Source: Galbula dea (lineage: Eukaryota; Chordata; Aves; Piciformes; Galbulidae). Taken from it: 64,000 bases of DNA. Both the position numbers and the translations under genes were made by a program. The first letter of the stretch is position 1. Every line of letters begins with the position of its first letter. The stretch lies in assembly GCA_013399015.1 (NCBI GenBank), contig VWZX01010008.1, positions 317,037-381,036 of the forward strand. Reading direction: 5' to 3'. Shown piece by piece: positions 37,947 through 45,070 of this stretch. The notes beneath the pieces were generated by a model that worked only from the letters and a program-made list of their open reading frames with translations, did not search any database and had not been told where the DNA came from.

Positions 37947-40231
37947 GTGTGCTGTGCTAAACAAGGGCCTGATCCAGGCTCCAGTGGCACACAGACCAGT
38001 ACCTATTGTCATCTGGGAAAGCTGCTGTCAACTCATCAGGCAATGTTTGCAGCTGAAATAACACACTGACCTGTGTGAACCAAATCTTCACAGCAGGCAC
38101 ATTTTTCTCCTACTGTTCCCAAACAGAAATCAACTGTAAATAGTAAGAAATCAGCCCATCTCTACTAATAAATGGCAGCATGAGAACAGCAGCAGCGTTT
38201 CAAGTTAAAATGCTTCTGGTGCACTGAATTAGCCTTTTCCTGGAGTGGAGCAAGGACCTTTGTGCTTTAAAAACCCACATTCTGGTAAATCCCTTAGCTA
38301 TGGGGAAAAGCAGCCCTTTTTTCCTTTCTAATCCTTACGCAGATTTTCTTTAGCCTTCCATACGTACTGACCTGAAGAGCTTTCCATAGAAATGGGGGCA
38401 CCTGGACCAGCAGGACTGCAGAAGTGCAGCAGGGACAGTGTCCAGGCAGGCTTCCAGTGAGCCAAGGCTGGGGAGACGGAAAACCCGTGGTGGGAAGGAA
38501 ACAACAGTGTCTGGTACTTTGCAACACAGCTATTTTTCCTGTGTGCTCTGCCTGCGAAACACCACCGACAGGCTGAGAAGTTCCTGACCTAAGCTGAGGT
38601 CTGACTTGCCCTGGTGTGCAGCATCTTCAGGGCTGAGACATAGGGTGCAGCTGAAGGAAGACCGGGGAGAGGTCCTGAGCTCTCTGGATCCCCTGGGGTC
38701 CCCCAGAGCAGAGCCAACCCTTGCTGTGGGATCCCACCCCCCTAATGCAAGATCAGAAAGTTATTCTGGAGACGCGTCTCTGCTCAGAGGGATGCTGCAG
38801 AGGTGCTTGAGCAAGGAAGGGGATGCTGTTGGTGGGCAATCAACACAGAGACAGTCACTCACCTGCAGAAAACCTCACCTTTCAGTAAGCTGACCAAGAG
38901 CCGTGTTTTATCCCAGACAGCCAAGAGTGCTGAGCGAGTCCAGCCTTGGGCCAGGCCAGAAGGAGCAGGAGAGAACAAAAAGGTTTCTGCCAGAAAAAAA
39001 GAGAGGCCTGAAGCAGGTATTTCAGCAGCAGTAGCAATGCTGCCTGCTGCCAGCCAGGCACCTTCCCTGGGAGGTCTCTCACCATCTGTGCTGGGAGCAG
39101 GGCAGGGGTGCAAAGGGGAATCACCTCTGGCCGAAGGTTGGGGAGCAGCTGCCTGCAGGAGAGGGCTGCAGATCCTCCCATGCCACTGTGGCCAAGCACC
39201 AGGAGAAGAAAACAAATACCAGTGGAGCAAGGTATTTTCTTTCCATTAACAGGCCAGTAAGCTGTTGTTTGTGTATAAAAACATCATTATGGAGACAGAG
39301 GAGTAAACTCCTGGCAATATCTGCTCCAAGGAGCCCTTCAGAGTAACCGTGTGTGGGGGCAGCAGCCAGCCCTCTATTCGGGTGGTAGCAGCGTCGGGGG
39401 AAAGAGAGAAGGTCGTGTTCAGTATCCTCACAGTCCTCCTCGGTAGCTCCTGTGAGCGAGGGGGTGTGAAAGGTACTGCAGGAGCGATTGCCCATCCCTC
39501 AGCAGGCTCCAGGGGCAAGCACAACAGGAAAACGCCCTTGGAAACCTTTTGTCTCTGCTCCAAGGGGCTGAGCAGGGAACACGCTTGCAGAGGGGGGGTG
39601 TGTATGTGTGGCCCCTTCTCATGTGCGAAGGGCAGAGGATCCAGCCTGGGATCGTTATGTTTCCTGCTGGCCACGTTGCTGGGGATGCAGCCCAGGACTC
39701 AGTAGGCTTCTGGGCTGTGAATGCACATTGTTGGTTCATGTCCGGCTTTCATCTGCCAGTACCCACAAGTCCTTTTCTGCAGAGGAGACAGATGACATCT
39801 GTAGCTCTTCTCTTGTCTGCTGACATACTGAACTCCATCAGAGAAGGTCACTGTGTTGGTCAGATATCTGCCCTCTTAAGTTTTCCTTTTCTGTGTAAAT
39901 GATTGAAGAGATTTAAGAGATTTTTTCTGTTTTATTGATTGACTTTGCTCATTCAGGATGCTATCAGTATTCTCTTGAATTTCACATGAAGAAGTGAAAA
40001 ATAAAGTCTTCACCATTCCTTTCAAAAGAAAGTGTCCCTATAGCTCTGGGTTCACCCAAGGTTCCAAACTGGGCTCTGGTCTGGAAGGCACCTAGAAGAA
40101 AGGATCTTGCACTTGTCTTGAGACTGAAATCACTTACTCTTCAATCTCATGAGCTCTTGCTAACAGCACCCAAAGAGGTCTTAATACTTTGGCCACCATT
40201 CCCTGTTGCTCTGAGGGACTGCCCTGAGTGT
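37947..40231. other. Unique, locally GC-rich sequence before the duplicated gene
   Basis: The 38.6-39.7 kb part is GC-richer than average and so carries many overlapping open frames on both strands, none with recognisable protein content. No homology to the duplicated block was seen left of about 40232. Confidence 0.4.
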
Positions 40232-40360
40232 GTCCCAGCCCCTGGACTGAGCTGCCCAAGGAGATGGGATCCCCTCCCCAGGAGGGCAGCTCCCCCAGCT
40301 GGGCTCCAGCAGCTCTCCCAGTGCCCACAGAGCAGTCCCCATGCAGCCTAGCCCCAGCTG

Positions 40361-40392
40361 TGAGGTCACAGTGGGGCTCTGCTGCTATAAAT
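40361..40392 (+). promoter_or_regulatory. Core promoter of copy A: CRE-like box and TATA box
   Basis: TGAGGTCA lies at 40361-40368 and TATAAAT at 40386-40392, 17 bp apart. The start codon is 70 bp after the TATA box. The octamer is a one-base variant of the cAMP response element. A CRE-like TGAGGTCA just upstream of the TATA region is known from promoters active in haploid spermatids, for example testis ACE. A germ-cell role here is inference. A short CAG run lies in the presumed 5' leader at about 40424-40437. Confidence 0.6.
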
Positions 40393-40461
40393 CCCAACTG
40401 CTCACCCCCTGCACTCCACTGCTGCAGCAGCAGCAGATGCACTCTGTGAGCACAGCAGGAT

Positions 40462-40558
40462 ATGGCCCTCCACAGGCACTTCTTCCTCTTCCTCCTCCTC
40501 TTCATCTCCCTGCATGTCAGGCCTGGCCAGGCTGCTCCATGGCAAGCCTGGGGAGCAG
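40462..40558 (+). CDS. Copy A exon 1: signal peptide
   Basis: ATG at 40462 in 'ggatATGG' (purine at -3, G at +4) starts 32 codons plus one base. The frame encodes a hydrophobic leader of 24 residues and the first mature residues APWQAWGA. A perfect donor GTAAGT follows at 40559. Exon 1 of copy B encodes the same residues. The start was chosen because it lies 70 bp after the TATA box and opens directly into the signal peptide. Confidence 0.85.
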
Positions 40559-42744
40559 GTAAGTGCTGGGTGCTGCTGCAGCCTTCCCCAGCCAGTCACC
40601 TCTTCTCTTCTCCCCAAGAAGCATGGGATGATGCTTGCACCCCCAGTGCCTCACTGAGGCTTTCCTCTGTGTGCCTGAGAGCTCCTTTCCCAGTAAGAAA
40701 GTCCTGAGGGTCCCTGTCTTGCTCCATCTGCTCCTCCTGAGCTGCAGCACGTGGCCCGGAAAGAGTGCTTGGGAGCTGCCAGGTACCAGACAGGAGGTGC
40801 CCAGGACCCTCTCCAGCTTTGGCAATCTCCACCCACATCTGCCTCTCATCTTCTTACCTGAGCCCCTTCCAGTGCCTGAGTTCCCTGAGGCAGAAGTGGA
40901 TCCCAACAAGCAATGAAAGGTTTCTCCTCTGTGCTTCCTTCCAGGTGAGGCTGGTGGCAATGATTCTCCACCTTCTCAGCTGGGTCTTGGTGTGGAGCCC
41001 TTGGGGCATCCTGGAGGTAAGTTCTCAATGTCCCTTTGCCTGGAAAGGGTAAACACTGACAATGTGGCAAGAGCTTATTCATGTGCAATGTCCCTTAAGA
41101 TGCTCCCATGCTGAATGGCTTCCCAACTTCTCAGCCAGCTCCTGGCCTCAAGCAGGCAGAGGTAACTCTTTGCACCATGCTCCTGAGGGGAAGGGAGAGA
41201 TGAGTGTCATGGAGCAATCCTGGCTTCCAGTCACACTCACTGCCACTGCCTTCTGGAGAAGCATCTTCAACAGGGTCCCAGCAGCTGCTCTCTCCTCTGC
41301 TTCTCTGCAGCCATTCTTGCATGGGAAGGTCACCCAGCTTAGTCAGAGATGTGCCCATAGGGAGGGAGGACTTCTCCAGCTCCTTGGCTAGATGTTGCAC
41401 CAGAGCCTGGCTGGCATCAGAGGGTTGAGGGCTCTGGCTCTGCTCACCTCCCAGGCTAGGCAGCTCTGCTTTGCTCTATTTACTCAGGGGAAATTGAACC
41501 CAATTCTTTCTGTTCAGGTCCTTCAAGAGCAATATATGAACCAGAAGCTGGAAAAGAGTCTTCAAAGCCCTCTGAAGTCATAATGAAAATGCTGAAGGAA
41601 GTCAAGACACGACTCAGTGCGTATATTTCATTCTGCCTTAGCCATGAGCATCTGGATCCACACATAGATCCACACCTAGACAGGCTGTAGCCCTCAGAAG
41701 GGAAGGGGTCTATCGGAGCCTGGCAGCAGGGATCATTTTTGTCTGTGTCCCTCAAGGAACAACTGGTCAAGCAGCTGCGCTCTGCCCCATGCTCTCCTTC
41801 TGGCCTTCTGAGTTTGGTTGGGTGGGACAACCTGTCCCAAAGGGTGGGAGGATGCCTCCATCATCAAGTCAAAGGTACTAGCAAAGAACTTCCTGGCTAT
41901 AGCAAATGTGAGACAAGCTCAGCAGTGGTGCCCAGCACAGACTAACCTTCTGATTGCTCCTCCAGACATGATGAGTGAGAGAACCAGAGTGCCTGAAAAT
42001 CCCCAGAGGAATGCAAATGTTGACCATCCAAGGAACACCAAAACCAGTTTCACGTTCAGTGATGTGAGAAAGCATATTTCAATCCATGCAGCAGTAGCTG
42101 TCATCTCCCTGCCACTTGCAGTAGTGTTGTGCTGTCTCCTGGCCTGTTGTTGGAGTAACAGAAAAAAGTGAGTTGTTTCTTCCCCCCTCCCCATTGTTTC
42201 TTTCAGTGGCTGCTTGTAGCCACAAAGCATTTCTGGTCAGGCTGCTATGAGGTGGTGATTCAGTGGTTGCCAAAATCTCCCATCTGCACCTAAGGGCTCC
42301 ATTAGCCTCCTCTCTCACAGGTGGTTTTCCGCATCATCAGAAGACAAGCTGGAAACTGGTGGCTTCTCCTCACAGGAGAACATCCAGGTCATCCACGCTG
42401 GCACCCCTGAGAGATGGACTCAGGAGCCTGAAACACTGGAGCCAGAAAAAACAGAGCCTGAAACAGTGGAGCCCAGCACACTGCAGCCCAGCACAATAGA
42501 GCCTGCCATACTGGAGCATGGCACGCTGCAGTCTGGCATGATAGAGCCCAGCACAAGGGAGCCCAGCACTCTGGAGTTTCCACCTTCTTCACAGCTTCCC
42601 AGCCTCTCAAACCACTCCAGGTCGTCCCTGTCCATCGTGATGCCACCAAACCTGCCCAGCCTCCTGGAGCCCAAGCCCCAGCCAGAGCAGTCTCACCACT
42701 GCCTGAGCCACCCATTCCAGCCCTCATTTTTGTGCTGCAAATAA
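40462..42744 (+). CDS. Copy A: single-pass membrane protein, unrecognised family
   Basis: The simplest spliced model joins 40462-40558, 40945-41016, 41518-41616, 41966-42167 and 42321-42744. The sum is 894 nt, giving 297 residues plus stop, and every junction keeps phase. Residues 1-24 are a signal peptide (MALHRH, then FFLFLLLFISL, cleavage probably after GQA). A short Gly/Pro/Ser-rich extracellular part follows, with an N-D-S sequon, then a charged segment. A helix spans about residues 130-152, closed by SNRKK. A 140-residue tail contains about ten Glu-Pro pentapeptides. I do not recognise the family. The membrane topology is inferred from the hydrophobic segments. Copy B, 4.5 kb downstream, is its tandem paralogue. 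Optional exons at 41135-41161 and 41757-41843 would also keep the frame. Confidence 0.75.
40945..41016 (+). CDS. Copy A exon 2: 24-residue phase 1-1 module
   Basis: The acceptor 'ctctgtgcttccttccag' and donor GTAAGT bound 72 nt, open in phase 1 to 1, encoding a Gly/Ser/Pro/Leu-rich module with NDSPPSQLGLG. The other frames of this interval are not the ones joined by the phase of exon 1. The copy B equivalent differs by a single base. Confidence 0.8.
41135..41161 (+). pseudogene. Copy A remnant of exon 3
   Basis: Here 'ctcagccagctcctggcctcaag' matches the start of copy B exon 3, but the consensus donor and about 285 bp that follow in copy B are missing. The sequence jumps to 'caggcagaggtaact'. 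A 27-nt in-frame exon using the weak donor GTAACT at 41162 remains possible. It is more likely skipped, since exons 2 and 6 are phase-compatible. Confidence 0.45.
41314..41425 (+). pseudogene. Copy A remnants of exons 4 and 5
   Basis: The acceptor of copy B exon 4 is preserved at 41310 ('cttctctgcag'), but the coding text changes after about 18 nt and meets an in-frame TAG, and the intron between exons 4 and 5 is almost wholly absent. The exon 5 equivalent ('atgtgcccatagggagg...') survives without its GTCAGT donor. In copy A these two modules appear to have been lost by deletion. Confidence 0.5.
41518..41616 (+). CDS. Copy A exon 6: charged 33-residue module
   Basis: The acceptor 'caattctttctgttcag' and donor GTGCGT bound 99 nt in phase 1-1. 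The product is charged, with IYEPEAGKESSKPSEV and then MKMLKEVKTRL, a short amphipathic stretch. In copy B the same interval carries an in-frame TGA and has lost the donor, so this exon is active in copy A only. Confidence 0.65.
41757..41843 (+). CDS. Copy A optional exon
   Basis: The acceptor 'tttgtctgtgtccctcaag' precedes 87 nt, open in phase 1-1 up to a weaker donor GTGGGA. The same limits and phase hold in copy B at 47466-47552. The residues (GQAALCPMLSFWPSEFGWVG) look unlike the rest of the protein. Including it keeps both models in frame, but intronic conservation by gene conversion would explain it equally well. Confidence 0.3.
41966..42167 (+). CDS. Copy A transmembrane exon
   Basis: The acceptor 'ttctgattgctcctccag' and donor GTGAGT bound 202 nt, entering in phase 1 and leaving in phase 2. 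The first 40 residues are polar (MMSERTRVPENPQRN, then HPRNTKTSFTF). A helix of about 23 hydrophobic residues with LAVVLCCLLACCW follows, then the basic stop-transfer SNRKK. The polar half is nearly identical in copy B; the helix is not. Confidence 0.8.
42321..42744 (+). CDS. Copy A last exon: Glu-Pro repeat tail
   Basis: The acceptor 'cctcctctctcacag' opens a 424-nt exon that completes a Lys codon and ends at TAA 42742-42744. Between 42421 and 42570 ten five-residue units follow the pattern [hydrophobic or Q]-[E/Q]-P-[S/E]-T, with units six to eight degenerate. A Ser/Pro/Leu-rich segment follows and the end is SFLCCK. The stop codon overlaps the AATAAA at 42740. No equivalent exon was found in copy B. 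Confidence 0.75.
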
Positions 42745-42745
42745 A
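42740..42745 (+). terminator. Copy A poly(A) signal overlapping the stop codon
   Basis: AATAAA spans 42740-42745, so its TAA is also the stop codon. A second AATAAA at 42886-42891 is followed by the GT-rich 'gtgaccaactctgagtgtgctgctg', typical of a cleavage region. If the first signal is used, the 3' untranslated region would be only about 20 nt. If the second is used, it includes a CR1 fragment. Confidence 0.65.
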
Positions 42746-42765
42746 GTAAATGTGTTTCATGTGGT

Positions 42766-42858
42766 GTACATGGTTTAGTGGTGACTTGGCAGTGTCAGCT
42801 GAACACAATGATCTTGAAGGTCTTCTCCAACCTAAACATTTCTGTGATTCCATGATGC
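42766..42858 (+). repeat. CR1 LINE 3' fragment in the copy A 3' region
   Basis: It reads 'catggtttagtggtgacttggcagtg' and 'gatcttgaaggtcttctccaacctaaacatttctgtgattcc'. It is of the same branch as 37636-37946. It lies between the two poly(A) signals of copy A and so may be part of its transcript. Confidence 0.88.
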
Positions 42859-43025
42859 TGTGTGCCTCATCAGAATGAGCTGCTTAATAAAAATGTGACC
42901 AACTCTGAGTGTGCTGCTGTTTCCTTCTGCCGCCATGCTGTGTCTGAAGGATTTCTGTAAACTGCAATGAACAGGCTCAACCAGCCTTTCAAAGTGTAGA
43001 AGGGTGATAGTTTTTAACAGAAAAG

Positions 43026-43412
43026 TTAGAGATGGAAAGGACCTTTAGAGGTCATCCAAATCCCCATTGTGAGCAGGGACACCTATAACTAGAGGAGGTT
43101 GCTTTGAGCCTTGTCCAACCTGACCTTGAATATTCCCAGGACATCCACCACCTCTATGGGCAACCTGTTCCAGTGCCTCACCACTCTCACTGTGAAAAAT
43201 GTCCTCCTTCTATCCAGTCTAAATTTCTTTTAAAGCCATCACCCTCTGTCCTGTCACAACAGGTCTTGTTAAATAGACAGTCTCCATCTTTCTTATAGGC
43301 TCCTTTAAACACTGAGAAGCCACATGGAGGTCTCCCTGGAGCCTTCTGCAGGCTGAACAACCCCAAATCTCTCAACCATTCCTTACAGGAGATGTGTTCC
43401 AATCCTCTGGGG
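43026..43412 (-). repeat. CR1 LINE, minus strand
   Basis: It runs from 'agatggaaaggacctttagaggtcatccaaatcccc', through 'gggcaacctgttccagtgcctcaccactctcactgtgaaaaatg' and 'ccatctttcttataggctcctttaaacactg', to 'gcaggctgaacaaccccaaatctctcaaccattcc'. This is standard CR1 antisense order. Confidence 0.94.
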
Positions 43413-43423
43413 GAAAAAAATGT

Positions 43424-43460
43424 TTGAATGGGTCCAGAGAAGGGCCACAAAAATGATCAA
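43424..43460 (+). repeat. Short CR1 sense fragment
   Basis: The text 'gaatgggtccagagaagggccacaaaaatgatca' matches an internal CR1 segment in sense orientation. It lies next to the minus-strand copy ending at 43412, so two insertions or an inversion meet here. Confidence 0.6.
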
Positions 43461-43962
43461 ATCAAACTTTGCATTACCTCTGGATGCCAAGCCTACCAGA
43501 ACACACAACTGCACACCCTCCTGTTGGTGGTTTATCCTTGCTATACAGCAGCTAACTTATGTTCTAGGGCTATCACTGCCAAGAAGCACCTGCCATGCCA
43601 CAGTGTTTGAGATATTGACTCTTTCAGTCTCCCACACCTGGTTGCAGCTTCTTCCTGTCCTCTTTGAGGAAAGACATTGAGCCAAAAATGCACTACATGC
43701 AGTGCTAACCAGAAGATCAGATCCAAGTTCCTGCTCTCCAGGCAGGCCAGGTGTGGCTGTGGGTTGGAGCAGGGACCAGGCACAGCCCCAAAAACCCAGG
43801 TGTTTCTAATAAACCTTCTTGATGTCTTTGAGAAACACTGCCTCCTGAAGATGCCACCATCTGCCTGGTGGGGAACACTTCCATCTCATCCAACTGGCCT
43901 GCTTGCTTTCTCAAGAGGCAGACCCAGAGGCTGTGGAAAAAGAGATGTTTCCCAAAGGAAGC

Positions 43963-44360
43963 TGTCATGGTTTAGTCTCCCCAGATGGTCAAACCCACAC
44001 AGCACTCACTTATTTCTACCCTCCACTGGTGGGATGGGAAGGAGAAAACATAACAGGGGTTTGAGGGCCCAAGCAAAGGAAAGGGAGGGCTCATTCCTCA
44101 CTTATGGTCACAAGGAAAAGACAGACCAGACATGGGGAAAAAAACCACTATTTAATCTGAACAGAAAACACACTCAAGCCTAGTAGAGTGAGGACACAGA
44201 CAGACTATCCAAACCTGGACACAACTCCTCCATTCCNGAAATGTTAGACCCCAGGAAGACTCTTTGGTCTCAAAAAATAGTTCTGCTGGTGTAGTAAACA
44301 GGAGGCACATCGACACTGGCTGCTGCAGATTTCCTGATCCTGTACTTGGCATCAGTTGCA
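43963..44360. mobile_element. Probable solo LTR of an endogenous retrovirus
   Basis: It opens 'tgtcatggtttagtctccccag', then 'cagcactcacttatttctaccctccactggtgggatgggaaggagaa', and later 'accactatttaatctgaacag'. Avian LTRs of the TGTCATGGTTTA type have this order: the start, a 'gtgggatggggaggagaa' block, then a 'tttaata' block. The orientation of transcription is probably minus. The right end is not defined and no retroviral protein remnant is adjacent. It lies between the two gene copies and contains the single ambiguous base of the window. Confidence 0.5.
44237..44237. other. Ambiguous base N
   Basis: The only non-ACGT character in the window, in 'cattccngaaatg'. It may be an unresolved consensus base or heterozygous position. 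Confidence 0.99.
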
Positions 44361-44708
44361 CCAGCTGGGAAAGATCAGAATGACACTGACATTACCTGAG
44401 CATTGACTTGCATTTGACTGCAGCAGCAAGTGATTACAAGCTGCCACCTTTGCCACCTGAAGCTCGGGTTACCTTCTGAACACGGCATTCATTACAGCTT
44501 AACAGCACCTTGACAGGCTTCCAGGGAGAAGCAAGAGGCAGTGGGGATAAAATTCATGGCAGGCCCCAGCTCTTTTCATCCTGTGTTAACAGCAAACAGA
44601 TCAGCACAGGGAACATCTTTTAGAAATCACACAAAACCCAAAGAGGGTCAAAGTAGTAGAGATGAAGGAAGTCTGAAAAGCCTTGGCAACAGTGGGATCA
44701 CAGGGAGC
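44361..44708. other. Spacer between LTR-like element and copy B
   Basis: No exon or repeat was recognised. Clear homology to copy A begins at 44709. Confidence 0.4.
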
Positions 44709-44837
44709 GTCCCAGCCCCTGGACTGAGCTGCCCAGGGAGCTGGGATCCCCTCCCCAGGAGGGCAGCTCACTCAGGTGGGCTCCAGCAGCTCTCCCAGTG
44801 CCCCCAGAGCAGTCTCCATGCAGCATAGCCCCAGCTG

Positions 44838-44895
44838 TGAGGTCACAGTGGGGCTCTGATGTCCCAAAGCCCCACGGGGCTCTGCTGCTATAAAT
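44838..44895 (+). promoter_or_regulatory. Core promoter of copy B with a 26-bp insert
   Basis: TGAGGTCA at 44838-44845 and TATAAAT at 44889-44895 match copy A, but they are 43 bp apart instead of 17. The extra 26 bp, 'gatgtcccaaagccccacggggctct', is flanked by direct 'ggggctct' copies. The CAG-rich stretch of the presumed leader is also 9 bp longer. The altered spacing could change the strength or cell type of expression. Confidence 0.55.
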
Positions 44896-44973
44896 CCCAA
44901 CTGCTCACCCCCTGCACTCCAGTGCTGCAGCAGCTGCAGCAGCAGCAGATGCACTCTGTGAGCACAGCAGGAC

Positions 44974-45070
44974 ATGGCCCTCCACAGGCACTTCTTCCTC
45001 TTCCTCCTCCTCTTCATCTCCCTGCATGTCAGGCCTGGCCAGGCTGCTCCATGGCAAGCCTGGGGAGCAG
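44974..45070 (+). CDS. Copy B exon 1: signal peptide
   Basis: The coding bases match copy A exon 1, with the same GTAAGT donor. The base change nearest the start codon is C for T just before the ATG. The leader is MALHRH followed by FFLFLLLFISL. Confidence 0.8.

Larger units (their letters stand above)
40232..42180 (+). repeat. Tandem duplicated block, copy A
   Basis: The block matches 44709-47890 from 'gtcccagcccctggactgagctgccca' to just past the transmembrane exon. Roughly the first 900 bp, introns included, is about 99% identical. The middle diverges, the start of the transmembrane exon is about 95% identical, and the helix itself differs strongly. Copy A is about 1.2 kb shorter because several internal segments present in copy B are missing. 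Confidence 0.93.

Noticed and set aside
38606..39905. Dense overlapping open frames on both strands
   Set aside because: They are explained by local GC content. No splice-phase consistency or recognisable motif was found.
40134..40505. Minus-strand open frames over the copy A promoter and signal exon, mirrored in copy B
   Set aside because: They are shadows of the duplicated plus-strand exon 1 and promoter, kept open in both copies only because the DNA is nearly identical.
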